Shown one piece after another: positions 13,727-22,339 of a stretch of DNA of 64,000 nucleotides. The DNA is from CAYTZO01 sp964442525. Lineage in GTDB: Bacteria > Patescibacteriota > Microgenomatia > UBA10105 > UBA927. A program made the position numbers and the translations under genes. The DNA lies in contig CAYTZO010000003.1 in the NCBI GenBank assembly GCA_964442525.1, positions 1 through 64,000 on the forward strand, written 5' to 3'. The notes beneath the pieces are model-generated. The model ran no database searches and was not told the DNA's origin. It saw only the letters and a list, made by a program, of their open reading frames with translations. Position 1 is the stretch's first letter; every line of letters starts with the position of its first letter.

Positions 13727-14391
13727 ACGAGTTTGCCGTCACGCAACCGAATAATTCGTTTTGCCCGGGCGGCAACCGTTGGGTCATGAGTAACAAGTAC
13801 GACCGTGAGCCTTTCTTTTTTATTAAGTCCCGCAAGAATATCAAGAATTTCACGGCCACTTTTGCTATCCAAATTGCCGGTAGGCTCATCTGCAAGGATA
13901 AGTTGGGGAGCCATCATCATTGCCCGGACGATTGCCGTCCGCTGCTGTTGTCCGCCGGAAATTTTATTCGGATAGGAGTGTGTTTTATCCGAGAGACCAA
14001 CATCGCGGAGGAACCGCGCTGCCCGCTCACCCGGATCAAAGGGGAGGGATCGGCGCGCATACACGGTTGGCAGCAGCACGTTTTCCCCAACGGTCATTTT
14101 GGGAATGAGATTAAATTGCTGGAAAACAAAACCTACGAATTCGCTTCGCAATTGGGAAAGCTGATCATCAGAGAAGTTCTCGACGTTTCTCCCGTTGATG
14201 AGAATTTCTCCGTCTGTTGGTTTATCCAAGAGCCCCACCAGATGCATAAGCGTTGACTTACCCGATCCTGAAGGGCCAGTGATTGCTACAAATTCGCCGC
14301 GTTTGATGGTAAAAGAAATGTCGTTGAGTGCGGTAAATGTTGAATCCTCAGAAACCTGATAGGTTTTTGAGACATGAGCGAGTTCAATCAT
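13723..14391 (-). CDS. MacB/LolD-type ABC ATPase
   Basis: The protein has Walker [10 protein letters not shown], signature ISGGQQQR, Walker [15 protein letters not shown] and H-loop [10 protein letters not shown]. The wording [15 protein letters not shown] is typical of MacB/LolD ATPases. The ATG at 14391 ([11 protein letters not shown]) gives 222 aa and overlaps the end of the upstream membrane fusion gene by 8 bases; an ATG at 14433 would add 14 unconserved residues. Confidence 0.94.
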   Translation of the reverse strand: MIELAHVSKTYQVSEDSTFTALNDISFTIKRGEFVAITGPSGSGKSTLMHLVGLLDKPTDGEILINGRNVENFSDDQLSQLRSEFVGFVFQQFNLIPKMTVGENVLLPTVYARRSLPFDPGERAARFLRDVGLSDKTHSYPNKISGGQQQRTAIVRAMMMAPQLILADEPTGNLDSKSGREILDILAGLNKKERLTVVLVTHDPTVAARAKRIIRLRDGKLV

Positions 14392-15397
14392 AAATCGTCT
14401 CGCCTGCACTAACTCCCTTGGTAATTTCGACAAGGGTATCCGATTCGAGTCCGGTTTCCACAGCGGACCTCTGAAGCGTTCCTTTGATTTTTTTGTACAC
14501 GAACTTCCCCGAAGCGTCTTCTTTGAGGAATTCTTTGGGAATTGCTAAAACCGCCGGTTTTTCGTTTATCACAAACGTGGCGTCTGCCGTCATGCCGATT
14601 CTGTAGGAGTAATCGGTATTATCGGTCGGAAGCTTCACTTTTACTTCGTACACCGTGCTGGTTTCCCCGGCTTTTGGCGTAAATCCGATTGTCTCTATTG
14701 ATCCTTCGACGTGTTGATCTGGGTATGCGTCAAATACCACGTCGGCTTTCATGTTCCCCGTGAGTCTTGTTACTTCTGTCTGGTCTGCAAGAACGGAAAG
14801 ATAGACGGAGGCGGGATTAACGACATCAATTTCACTTGTTGCCGGAGTGACGTTTACGCCGGGAACGAGCGGATTTACCGCCGTGACAACGCCGGCAATA
14901 GGAGTGACAAGGCGGGAAAATTCGACGGCAAGATTTTGGACTTCAACGTTTAACACCGCATTATTCAGATCAAACTGGGATTTTTCCAGGATGCGCTTCA
15001 GGTTGTCGGTCAGGATTTTCCCCTCATTGTCCTGGCGAAGCTGTTCGAAATCCCATCGGGTTTTCATATAACTATTGAGCTGTTCTTCGAGAGTTTTTTG
15101 GACCTGACGCTGGTCCAGTGTTGCGAGTACCTGGTACGAACTAACCGTATCTCCTGGTTTTACACCGACCCATGCAAGGCGGCCGGAGGCCTGAAACTGA
15201 AGCGTGGCCTTCTCCTTTGCATCAATAGTGCCCGAGAGCGTTAACGTCTGACGGAGATCCCTTGAGGACACCGTATACCGGGCGGTTTTTTTGGCCGGCT
15301 TGAGGGAGGACGGAAGTCTCGCGGCAAGAATCAGGACCACGATGATGGTTCCGGTTATAATCCAGCGATTCTTGAGCCATGAGGAAAGTCTTTTCAT
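14384..15397 (-). CDS. MacA/HlyD-like membrane fusion protein
   Basis: One N-terminal membrane helix is followed by a biotinyl-lipoyl half-motif (GTIDAKEKATLQFQASGRLAWVGVKPGDTV), a short coiled coil, the second lipoyl half (TPIAGVVTAVNPLVPGVNV) and a C-terminal beta-barrel. This is the periplasmic-adaptor family that works with MacB. The ATG at 15397 (MKRLSSWLKNRW) gives 337 aa; one at 15415 is less likely. A TATAAT on the minus strand (15447-15442) about 50 bases before the start suggests its own promoter and a normal leader. Confidence 0.9.
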   Translation of the reverse strand: MKRLSSWLKNRWIITGTIIVVLILAARLPSSLKPAKKTARYTVSSRDLRQTLTLSGTIDAKEKATLQFQASGRLAWVGVKPGDTVSSYQVLATLDQRQVQKTLEEQLNSYMKTRWDFEQLRQDNEGKILTDNLKRILEKSQFDLNNAVLNVEVQNLAVEFSRLVTPIAGVVTAVNPLVPGVNVTPATSEIDVVNPASVYLSVLADQTEVTRLTGNMKADVVFDAYPDQHVEGSIETIGFTPKAGETSTVYEVKVKLPTDNTDYSYRIGMTADATFVINEKPAVLAIPKEFLKEDASGKFVYKKIKGTLQRSAVETGLESDTLVEITKGVSAGETIYD

Positions 15398-15441
15398 ATC
15401 ATATCTCGATACCAAGCTCTCTACGGCTTTGTGAAGACCCT

Positions 15442-15447
15442 ATTATA
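15442..15447 (-). promoter_or_regulatory. -10 box for the MacAB-like operon
   Basis: TATAAT on the minus strand between rnhB and the fusion-protein gene. No convincing -35 is visible. It would separate the efflux operon from rnhB. Confidence 0.45.
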
Positions 15448-15467
15448 CTTCAAATGGGGGAAAAATA

Positions 15468-16085
15468 CTATAGGGCAGAGTTGTTTTTCAATGCAGTTGT
15501 GACAAAGACAGTGCGGTGAAAATAGGTAGATCCGTGGGTTCTGATGGCGACAAGGTGTCCCGCGGTGCCATACCCTGCGTTTGATCGCCATCGGTAATGG
15601 GGAAATTGTTTATGGAGTGCATCCATGATTTTGTCGCGTTCGACTTTGGCAACAATTCCCGCGAGGATGACTTCTGGAACGGTCGCATCGGCGTCGACGA
15701 CAGAGTAAATTCTTGACGTTTTGCCGGTAATTCTTCCGAGTTTAAGTCTGCCGTCAACAATGAACCGATCGGCAAGGGTGAGTCTGATGAGTGTCCGAAT
15801 TGCTTCTCGGTTCGCCCTCCCAATGCCACGGTTATTGATTTTTCTGGTGGAAATAACTTCGAGGGCAATATGCGCTTTTGCCCGCTTGAGTGCTTTGTAA
15901 ATTTTTTTTCGTTGCTTTGGGCTAAGGAGCTTCCCATCCCGTACTTTTACTTTTGCCCTTCTTGATATTTTTTTCACCGTGCAGAATGGCAAGGTCACGG
16001 CTGCAGCTACGAGCGGTCCGGCAAGCGCGCCTCGGCCTGCTTCGTCGATGCCGCAGATAATATCTTTTCTGCCCTTGCTTTCCAT
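15468..16085 (-). CDS. rnhB: Ribonuclease HII
   Basis: RNase HII removes ribonucleotides and RNA primers from DNA. The DEAGRGALAGP block holds the first two acidic catalytic residues (D14, E15 from the chosen start). FIVDGRLKLG and the ILAGIVAKVERDKIM segment carry further conserved residues, and HYRWRSNAGYGTAGH fits the family C-terminus. A TATAAT on the minus strand covers the ATG at 16094, so the ATG at 16085, 13 bases from the -10 start, is preferred; the protein is 205 aa. Confidence 0.93.
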   Translation of the reverse strand: MESKGRKDIICGIDEAGRGALAGPLVAAAVTLPFCTVKKISRRAKVKVRDGKLLSPKQRKKIYKALKRAKAHIALEVISTRKINNRGIGRANREAIRTLIRLTLADRFIVDGRLKLGRITGKTSRIYSVVDADATVPEVILAGIVAKVERDKIMDALHKQFPHYRWRSNAGYGTAGHLVAIRTHGSTYFHRTVFVTTALKNNSAL

Positions 16086-16092
16086 TTGATGC

Positions 16093-16098
16093 ATTATA
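16093..16098 (-). promoter_or_regulatory. -10 box of rnhB
   Basis: TATAAT on the minus strand starts 13 bases before the rnhB ATG at 16085. It rules out the upstream in-frame ATG at 16094, which lies inside the hexamer. Confidence 0.5.
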
Positions 16099-16105
16099 CT
16101 CCTAA

Positions 16106-16134
16106 TTGCAATTTGCCTTTTTTCACCCTACGAT
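16106..16134 (+). promoter_or_regulatory. Promoter of the DsbA-like gene
   Basis: TTGCAA (16106-16111), 17-base spacer, TACGAT (16129-16134). It is divergent from the rnhB promoter, and the start codon is 10 bases after the -10 box. Confidence 0.45.
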
Positions 16135-16143
16135 AGGAATGCT

Positions 16144-16944
16144 ATGGCCGAAAAAGTGAAAAGTCCTGTACCACAAATAATTTTATGGGTTCTTCTCACT
16201 ATCTCCGCGTTTCTTCTGGGTTCGCTTTACACGAAGGTGCAATACCTAAAAAACAAGAACGCTAAAACTCCCGAGGAAACTCAGGTTACACAACAGGTGC
16301 GACCGGCGCAGTCCGCAGTTTCCCTTGACCAAGTAAAAGACGCCTTCAATAAAAGTTTTGTAAAGTTTGGTGATACGCAACGGAAAATGGTGCTTATCGA
16401 GATAGGCGATCCCAGTTGTCCCTATTGTCATGTCGCCGCGGGACTTGACGGGGAACTGAATAAACAGATGGGCACGCAGTTTATGTTGGTAGCGGACGGG
16501 GGAACGTACGTGGCTCCGGTCCCCGCGATGCGCAAATTTGTTGAGTCCGGCAAGGCCGCGTTTGCATACCTTTATACCCCCGGACACGGGAATGGAGAAA
16601 TGGGCATGAAAGCGCTTTACTGCGCATTTGATAAAGGAAAGTTTTGGGAAGTTCACGACGTTCTTATGACCAAAAGCGGCTACAGCCTCCTCAACGACAC
16701 CGTACGAAACGACAAAACCAAGTCCGGTGAACTTGCAGATTTCCTCAAAAGCGTCTTCGATCCGGCTCAGATGAAAGCCTGTTTAGAAAGCGATAAGTAT
16801 GATGCGAGACTTAGAGAAGACATAAGGCTCTCGAGTGTTTTGGGAGTCACCGGTACCCCCGGCTTTTTTATTAACGAGACGCTTTTTGCCGGCGCATATA
16901 GTTATAAAGATATGGAGCCGGCCTTTACTGCCGCTTTGAAGTAG
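16144..16944 (+). CDS. DsbA-family thioredoxin-like protein, membrane-anchored
   Basis: An N-terminal helix (residues 10-28) anchors the protein, and a Pro/Gln-rich linker leads to a thioredoxin-fold domain of the DsbA/DSBA_oxidoreductase type. The active site CPYC is at residues 92-95 and the cis-Pro loop is in GVTGTPGFFINE. It should make or reshuffle disulfides in exported proteins. At 266 aa it is of normal length. Its 3' end overlaps ruvC, which lies on the other strand, by 20 bases. Confidence 0.9.
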   Translation: MAEKVKSPVPQIILWVLLTISAFLLGSLYTKVQYLKNKNAKTPEETQVTQQVRPAQSAVSLDQVKDAFNKSFVKFGDTQRKMVLIEIGDPSCPYCHVAAGLDGELNKQMGTQFMLVADGGTYVAPVPAMRKFVESGKAAFAYLYTPGHGNGEMGMKALYCAFDKGKFWEVHDVLMTKSGYSLLNDTVRNDKTKSGELADFLKSVFDPAQMKACLESDKYDARLREDIRLSSVLGVTGTPGFFINETLFAGAYSYKDMEPAFTAALK

Positions 16945-17446
16945 GTTTTTTGCCGGTCTTTTTGGGCACGCGGTTTCCGTTCAGGCGATAGGCATGGGTA
17001 AGGGCAATAGCGAGTGCATCGGCGGTATCGTCGGGTTTCGGAACAGTCTTGAGCTTGAGAAGTTTCGTCACTTGTTTTTGTACGTCTTTTTTATCTGCCC
17101 TGCCGTTTCCGCAGATTGTGAGCTTCACCGAAGGGGGCGAATAGGAAGAAACCGGGATATTGTGGTACGCTGCAGCCAGAAGTACCACGCCCCGGGCTTG
17201 CCCGACCGCCATAACGGTTTTGGCATTGGTCGCAAAAAACAGCTCTTCAAGGGAAAGGAAGTGAGGTTTGTGCCGTCCGAGGAGACTGACTAATTGTTTG
17301 TAAATGAGAAGAAGTCTAGCCTGAGGGCTTTCAGTTTTCTCCGTTTCGATACAGCCATATGTTTTTGCAACCGTTTTTTTTCCTGCTGTCTCGATTACTG
17401 CCCAGCCAACCCGTGCGGTTCCCGGATCGACACCAAAGATAATCAT
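16925..17446 (-). CDS. ruvC: Holliday junction resolvase RuvC
   Basis: RuvC cuts Holliday junctions during recombination. The acidic catalytic residues fit: D7 in GVDPGT, E67 in LSLEELFF, and D140 and D143 in KPDDTADALAIALTHAY. At 173 aa it is complete, with a basic tail. Minus-strand TAGACT (17461-17456) or TACGAT (17456-17451) would place transcription at or just before the ATG, again without a leader. Confidence 0.95.
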   Translation of the reverse strand: MIIFGVDPGTARVGWAVIETAGKKTVAKTYGCIETEKTESPQARLLLIYKQLVSLLGRHKPHFLSLEELFFATNAKTVMAVGQARGVVLLAAAYHNIPVSSYSPPSVKLTICGNGRADKKDVQKQVTKLLKLKTVPKPDDTADALAIALTHAYRLNGNRVPKKTGKKPTSKRQ

Positions 17447-17494
17447 ACGTATCGTAGTCTACCATTCAAACGTGAAGTTTTCCATTGGGCAGAG

Positions 17495-17500
17495 TATACT
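17495..17500 (+). promoter_or_regulatory. -10 box of the 123-aa protein gene
   Basis: TATACT begins 15 bases before the ATG at 17510. No strong -35 is present. Confidence 0.4.
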
Positions 17501-17509
17501 GAAAGGTAT

Positions 17510-17881
17510 ATGGACGTACGATTTATTCTTGTTGCAGCGGTCAGCGCCGCTATCGTGTCAATGACCAGCCTCGCGTGGCCGAAGTTTACGTCCAAACCCC
17601 GGCCGCAAGCCATCCAGGCGGTCCGTGATTTTGTTATCAGGACTCCTGCCGGCCAACAGCTTTCCAGTGTCCTGGGCGTTACCGATGAGTCCAACGTGCA
17701 GCCCGTGAGCATTTCCGTAGTGGCAGGCAACTTAGCAGGGACAGCAGTATCTGCCCTAACTCAGAAAGCACAAAATGTTGTCATAACGCAGGCAACCAAT
17801 GAAATTGCCAAACAGTACGATGCTCTTTCCCCGGATCAAAAGCGGGTTTTAGAAACGATTATCTGTAAATCGACTCCGTAG
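17510..17881 (+). CDS. Hypothetical exported or membrane protein, 123 aa
   Basis: The N-terminus [23 protein letters not shown] is a membrane helix or signal sequence. The rest has no family I recognise: it is Val/Thr/Gln-rich, then a helical end [20 protein letters not shown]. The ATG at 17510 is chosen because a -10 box precedes it; a longer frame back to 17294 would overlap ruvC and looks non-coding. It lies between ruvC (divergent) and prfB. Confidence 0.65.
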   Translation: MDVRFILVAAVSAAIVSMTSLAWPKFTSKPRPQAIQAVRDFVIRTPAGQQLSSVLGVTDESNVQPVSISVVAGNLAGTAVSALTQKAQNVVITQATNEIAKQYDALSPDQKRVLETIICKSTP

Positions 17882-17937
17882 GACACCAAACCCGCACCCG
17901 CTTCCTTTTTTCAATCAAACAAAGCCATTTTTCATGG

Positions 17938-17943
17938 TACAAT
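17938..17943 (+). promoter_or_regulatory. -10 box of prfB
   Basis: TACAAT begins exactly 12 bases before the prfB ATG, with no Shine-Dalgarno sequence between, which fits a leaderless transcript. No -35 consensus is visible. Confidence 0.45.
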
Positions 17944-17949
17944 GGCTTC

Positions 17950-18960
17950 ATGAATGAAGCGGTACAACTTCGTGCCCGAGAGATTCTTTTGAAACTTGAT
18001 CTTGACGGGAAGCGAAAGACCATCCGGGAGCTTGAGGCGTTATCAGCCCACCCTGACTTCTGGAAAGATTCGCGCGCTGCAGCCGAAAAAATGAAGGAGC
18101 TTGCGGCAATGCAGAAAGAGCTTAGTGAGGGGGAACAGTTAGAAAAGCTTATTGGGGCCGGAGATGAAGCCGCTTTAAACAGAGAAGTGGACAGACTTGA
18201 GTTTGCCGTGTACCTCTCTGGCCCGCACGATAAGAGTGGTGCAATTTTGGCTGTTCATGCCGGACAGGGGGGTACAGAGGCTATGGATTGGGCGGCAATG
18301 CTTCTGCGTATGTATAGCCGCTACGTGGAACGCAAAGGATGGGAGCAAGAAGAGATAGATAAAACCGTAGGCGATGAAGCCGGTATCAAAAGTGTCACGC
18401 TCGAGATTATGGGCAGGTATGCCTATGGTTTCCTCAAAGCAGAAGCAGGCGTACATCGCCTGGTGCGGCAATCACCCTTTAATGCCGATAAGCTGCGTCA
18501 GACCTCGTTTGCCATGGTCGAGGTGTTGCCCATTGTCGAAGAGGATGGCGAGATGCCCGTAAAAGAAGACGATCTCGAGTGGGATTTTTTTCGGAGCGGC
18601 GGGAAGGGAGGACAAAACGTCAATAAAGTTTCAACAGCCGTGCGCCTTCGCCACAAGCCTACGGGCATAATTGTGACGAGTCAGACGCAGCGATACCAGG
18701 GGCAAAATCGCGAGTATGCACTCAAAATTTTACGAGCAAAGCTTTGGGAGATAGAAGAGCAAAAACGTTTAGCCCACGAGCGAGAACTCAAGGGGGGGTA
18801 CAAAACCCCCGGATGGGGGAATCAAATTCGTTCCTATGTACTTCATCCGTATCATATGGTGAAAGATCTGCGCACAAACCACGAAACGAACAACACAGAA
18901 AGAGTGCTCGACGGCGATATTAACGATTTTATCATGAGCTACTTGAAAAAAGTTGCATAA
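17950..18960 (+). CDS. prfB: Peptide chain release factor 2
   Basis: RF2 ends translation at UAA and UGA. The stop-codon-reading tripeptide SPF is at residues 175-177 and the peptidyl-hydrolysis GGQ at 220-222 in [19 protein letters not shown]. At 336 aa it lacks part of the N-terminal domain found in the 365-aa E. coli protein. The gene is in one frame: the programmed frameshift site (CUUUGAC) used to regulate RF2 in many bacteria is not present. The presence of RF2 supports UGA as a stop codon here. Confidence 0.95.
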   Translation: MNEAVQLRAREILLKLDLDGKRKTIRELEALSAHPDFWKDSRAAAEKMKELAAMQKELSEGEQLEKLIGAGDEAALNREVDRLEFAVYLSGPHDKSGAILAVHAGQGGTEAMDWAAMLLRMYSRYVERKGWEQEEIDKTVGDEAGIKSVTLEIMGRYAYGFLKAEAGVHRLVRQSPFNADKLRQTSFAMVEVLPIVEEDGEMPVKEDDLEWDFFRSGGKGGQNVNKVSTAVRLRHKPTGIIVTSQTQRYQGQNREYALKILRAKLWEIEEQKRLAHERELKGGYKTPGWGNQIRSYVLHPYHMVKDLRTNHETNNTERVLDGDINDFIMSYLKKVA

Positions 18961-19032
18961 CCGCTGATATAAATCTTCCTCAGACTTGCAACCTTCGCGC
19001 GAGATTATATACGCAAAAATCCTCGTTTACTG

Positions 19033-19060
19033 TTGCAAACCCGAGTTGGTTGAGTATAAT
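19033..19060 (+). promoter_or_regulatory. Promoter of the membrane-protein/ftsEX operon
   Basis: TTGCAA (19033-19038), 16-base spacer, TATAAT (19055-19060). The ATG at 19074 lies 13 bases after the -10 box. Confidence 0.6.
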
Positions 19061-19073
19061 GGAAATGATCCCT

Positions 19074-19550
19074 ATGGAAAATAAACGCGTCGTACCGCCG
19101 GCAGTCAAACAGTCCCAAGAGGAATTAGTCCGGCCTCTGGATGAGTCGCGCCGTAACCCGTCACAAAACACGCGAGTCGTGATTGGCGGAGTCTATCTCC
19201 TGCTGGTCCTGTTGGGCGTTGGTACGGGTTATCTATTGTCTCAAAAAGCAACGCTTCCCGGCAGTACTTCACAAAAACCGGGATTTATAAAAACCGACAC
19301 GGTCGTTGGTTCGACCGATACCAAAACATTCCGTGATTCTGCAGTTGGCGTGGTCCAGAAGGGCGGCGTAAACGGAGAAGGTACGCACCAGCTTATCCGG
19401 GAGGGCGGGCCGTCACAGACCGTCTACCTTATTTCATCCGTCGTCGATCTGGATCAGTACGTCGGGAAAAAAGTCAAAGTATTTGGTGAAACGGTAGCCG
19501 CCCAAAAAGCGGCATGGCTCATGGATGTTGGAAAAGTTGAACTTCAGTGA
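19074..19550 (+). CDS. Hypothetical membrane-anchored protein, possible OB-fold domain
   Basis: The 158-aa protein has a cytoplasmic N-terminus of about 35 residues, one membrane helix (VVIGGVYLLLVLLGVGTGYLL) and an outer domain. The end (VYLISSVVDLDQYVGKKVKV then FGET and AWLMDVGKVEL) has the look of a small OB-fold, as in proteins of the bOB type. The ATG at 19074 fits the promoter; earlier in-frame starts at 19059 and 19065 fall in or next to the -10 box. It is 9 bases before ftsE and may belong to the same division module. Confidence 0.65.
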   Translation: MENKRVVPPAVKQSQEELVRPLDESRRNPSQNTRVVIGGVYLLLVLLGVGTGYLLSQKATLPGSTSQKPGFIKTDTVVGSTDTKTFRDSAVGVVQKGGVNGEGTHQLIREGGPSQTVYLISSVVDLDQYVGKKVKVFGETVAAQKAAWLMDVGKVELQ

Positions 19551-19559
19551 AAATCATCA

Positions 19560-20276
19560 ATGATTCGATTTGATCATGTCTCCAAACGATTCGGGCAATC
19601 GCTTGCCCTGTCCGATGTAACCGTAGAGATCAAAGACGGAGAGTTTGTTTTTCTTATCGGTCCTTCAGGCGCGGGAAAAACGACGTTTTTGAGGCTTCTC
19701 ATCCGCGACATGCTGCCTTCCCGGGGCAAGGTATTTGTCGATGATTGGGAAGTGGCAACCATGCCGAAGTCAAAAATATATGTTTTGAGAAGAAAGATAG
19801 GCATGATATTTCAGGATTTTAAGCTCCTTGAGGATCGCACTATTTTTGAAAACGTTGCCCTGGGGCTGGATATTTTAGGAAAAAAATCCTCCGAGATTGC
19901 CAAAGGGGTAAAAGATATCCTTTCCCTTGTTGGGCTTTCGAATAAATATGACATGTTTCCTGCCCAGCTTTCTGCGGGAGAATTACAACGAGTCAGTATC
20001 GCCAGAGCCGTTGTCGGCGGGCCAAGCGTGCTTTTGGCCGATGAACCGACCGGCAATTTAGATCCGGAGACGGCGTGGGGGATACTTGATATTTTGCAAG
20101 AGGTGAACAAATTTGGTACCACGGTAATTATAGCAACGCATAACGCCAATATCGTTAATCAACTGAAAAAACGGATCCTTGCACTTTCTCACGGGATGCT
20201 GGTGCGCGATGAAGTGAAGGGATCATATCGGCCCGAGAAATCAGCCAGGGGGAAGAAGGATCATGAGAACGCTTGA
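19560..20276 (+). CDS. ftsE: Cell division ATP-binding protein FtsE
   Basis: FtsE is the ATPase of FtsEX, which controls peptidoglycan hydrolases at the septum. Walker A GPSGAGKTT, signature LSAGELQRVSIARA, Walker [14 protein letters not shown] and H-loop IIATHN are present, and the start MIRFDHVSKRFG is typical. At 238 aa it is normal, with a short basic tail. It overlaps ftsX by 14 bases. Confidence 0.94.
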   Translation: MIRFDHVSKRFGQSLALSDVTVEIKDGEFVFLIGPSGAGKTTFLRLLIRDMLPSRGKVFVDDWEVATMPKSKIYVLRRKIGMIFQDFKLLEDRTIFENVALGLDILGKKSSEIAKGVKDILSLVGLSNKYDMFPAQLSAGELQRVSIARAVVGGPSVLLADEPTGNLDPETAWGILDILQEVNKFGTTVIIATHNANIVNQLKKRILALSHGMLVRDEVKGSYRPEKSARGKKDHENA

Positions 20277-21159
20277 AACTACATGGACGCACATTCGCCG
20301 TTCGCCGTACCAGGCGATTGCGGCGATCATCACGATGTTTCTGACATTTCTTCTGACCGGTATTTTCTTGCTTGCGGGTGTGGCTTCGACGCTTATCCTC
20401 CAGTATTTTGAAAGTAAACCGCAGATTACGGTATTTTTTGCAGATAAAGCAGGGAAGACCGAAGCGGATGCATTAACACAAAAACTCCAATCTACGGGAA
20501 AGGTTGCCTCAGTCAAATATGTCTCAAAAGAGGACGCATTGACTATCTACCGGGAACAAAATAAAAACGATCCGCTCCTTCTTGAGATGGTTACGGCGGA
20601 CATTTTGCCCGCTTCACTTGAGATTTCCGCGACTGACCCCAAGTTTCTCTCTGACCTCGCTCCCGCCATCAAAGGAGCGGAAGGGGTACAGGAGGTCGTT
20701 TATCAAAAGGATGTTGTGGATGCGCTCGTTTCCTGGACGAACGCCATCCGCATTATCGGCATCGTTCTTGGCGGGCTTTTGGCGATCGACGCCATCCTCA
20801 TTACTACCACCGTTATTGCGATGAAGATAGCGCTCAAAAAAAGTGAAGTAGAAATTCTTAAGCTCGTTGGTGCAACGCAGGGATATATCCGATCGCCGTT
20901 TGTTTTGGAGGGAGGATTTTACGGACTGTTTGGCGCGTTCGTTGCCTGGATTGTCATTGTGATACTTGTTATCCTTGCGCGGCCATTTCTTTTGACGTTT
21001 TTAGGAACAATACCGCCGCTCCAGATAGTGTTAGGTTCTCTCACGTCGTCATTTTTTCTCCTGACCATGGGGTCCTTTTTGGGCATTCTGCTCCTGTCGG
21101 GATTCCTTTTGGGAAGCATCGGCAGTCTCATCGCGCTTAGTCGCTACATCAAATTTTGA
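20263..21159 (+). CDS. ftsX: Cell division protein FtsX
   Basis: The 298-aa protein has an N-terminal helix, an extracytoplasmic domain (about residues 55-160, starting KPQITVFFADKAGKTEADAL) and three C-terminal helices with the motif KKSEVEILKLVGATQGYIRSPFVLEG. This is FtsX, the permease-like partner of FtsE, whose outer domain binds a hydrolase or its activator. The next gene encodes a coiled-coil M23 protein, the expected type of partner. Confidence 0.94.
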   Translation: MRTLETTWTHIRRSPYQAIAAIITMFLTFLLTGIFLLAGVASTLILQYFESKPQITVFFADKAGKTEADALTQKLQSTGKVASVKYVSKEDALTIYREQNKNDPLLLEMVTADILPASLEISATDPKFLSDLAPAIKGAEGVQEVVYQKDVVDALVSWTNAIRIIGIVLGGLLAIDAILITTTVIAMKIALKKSEVEILKLVGATQGYIRSPFVLEGGFYGLFGAFVAWIVIVILVILARPFLLTFLGTIPPLQIVLGSLTSSFFLLTMGSFLGILLLSGFLLGSIGSLIALSRYIKF

Positions 21160-21167
21160 GTTCATGC

Positions 21168-22334
21168 ATGGACAAAATCAAATGGTTATTGGTATTGGTT
21201 CTCCTTACTTTCCTTTTTCCCCTGAAGGTTAGTGCCCAACAGGCATGCCAGCAACAGGATCCCTGCATAAGTAAATCCGATTTCAACGAGAAAACCTCCT
21301 GCTATGCAAGCGTCGTTGATGCCTGCAAGAGTCAGGGTCAGACGCTGTCTGGGCAGATTGACTACTTAAACAATAAGATCAGACTTATCGGTTTACAGAT
21401 AGCAAATACAAAAGCAGTAATCACCAAGCTCTCAGGGGAGATTGGTGATTTAAATGATGAAATTACCCGACTTGAGACAGTTTTGACAAAGCGATCAGAG
21501 CTTATTTTGCGTCGTATACCTGAATCATACAAGCGCGCATCCGTGCCACAGTTCGGACTCCTTTTTTTTAGCAGAGATTTTTCAGATTTTGTTGCAAGAC
21601 TCAAGTATCTTGTTTCCGTAGAACAAGAAGACGCAGCGCTCATTTTTCAAGTGAAAGCAACACAAAATAACTACAGTGAACGAAAGCAGATACGGGAGGA
21701 GAAAAAGAAGGAGCAGGAACAGGCGAAGAATCAACTCGAAGAGCAGAACAATGATCTTACGCAACAGAAACGGACAAAAGATTCGCTCCTGGTCCAGACA
21801 AAAGGTCAAGAGGCAATCTACCAACAGCTTCTCGTGCAGGCGCTTGCCGAGAAGCAGGCCCTCGAGGGGGCCCTGTTGAGCTCTGTTAGCGTCGGACCAG
21901 TAAAAAAGGGAGACCCCATAGCATTGGTCGGTAACAGCGGTTATCCCGGCTGTTCAACGGGCCCCCATCTTCATTTTGAAGTCCGGAAAAACAACACTTG
22001 GACTGACCCCGCAGGCTATTTATCTTCCAAAACCGTGATTGACGACCAGGAGGGCGGAACATGGACAACCGGTAACGGTTCATGGGATTGGCCGCTTTCG
22101 GATCCCATCAGGATTACGCAGCGTTTTGGTCGAACCCCCTATTCTTGGGTGTATAAATACTCCGGTGGTATCCATACGGGGTATGATATGGTTTCCTCCG
22201 CCAGTCAAGTCATCCGGGCACCCGCCGACGGGACACTCTATTCGTCCAGCCAGGCCTGCGGCACGAGTGTCATAAAGATTAAATATATCGACCACGGCGG
22301 CGGTATTGTCAGTTTCTATTTGCATGTACAATAG
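21168..22334 (+). CDS. Coiled-coil M23 peptidase with apparently permuted LytM domain
   Basis: A signal peptide (MDKIKWLLVLVLLTFL) leads to a Cys-rich stretch, a long coiled coil (about 55-235) and a catalytic region. Zinc motifs of M23/LytM peptidases are both present, but in reverse order. HLHFE (H267, H269) with GNSGYPGCSTGP comes first, then a linker and RITQRFG, then IHTGYD (H336, D340), ending at YLHVQ. In ordinary M23 domains HxxxD comes first and HLHF last. The join falls at the loop between YLHV and VSVGPVKKGD, so the domain looks circularly permuted. The start is the ATG at 21168; a TTG at 21156 is less likely. It probably cuts peptidoglycan under FtsEX control. Confidence 0.85.
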   Translation: MDKIKWLLVLVLLTFLFPLKVSAQQACQQQDPCISKSDFNEKTSCYASVVDACKSQGQTLSGQIDYLNNKIRLIGLQIANTKAVITKLSGEIGDLNDEITRLETVLTKRSELILRRIPESYKRASVPQFGLLFFSRDFSDFVARLKYLVSVEQEDAALIFQVKATQNNYSERKQIREEKKKEQEQAKNQLEEQNNDLTQQKRTKDSLLVQTKGQEAIYQQLLVQALAEKQALEGALLSSVSVGPVKKGDPIALVGNSGYPGCSTGPHLHFEVRKNNTWTDPAGYLSSKTVIDDQEGGTWTTGNGSWDWPLSDPIRITQRFGRTPYSWVYKYSGGIHTGYDMVSSASQVIRAPADGTLYSSSQACGTSVIKIKYIDHGGGIVSFYLHVQ

Positions 22335-22339
22335 AGGAA

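Noticed and set aside
17294..17509. N-terminal extension of the 123-aa protein
   Set aside because: The extension lies in ruvC antisense, is Cys/Phe-rich without pattern, and a -10 box sits just before the later ATG.
17950..18960. Recoding of UGA as glycine, as in some CPR lineages
   Set aside because: Many clear genes end at TGA with the right length (lysS, secA, rmlB), and an RF2 with SPF and GGQ is present.
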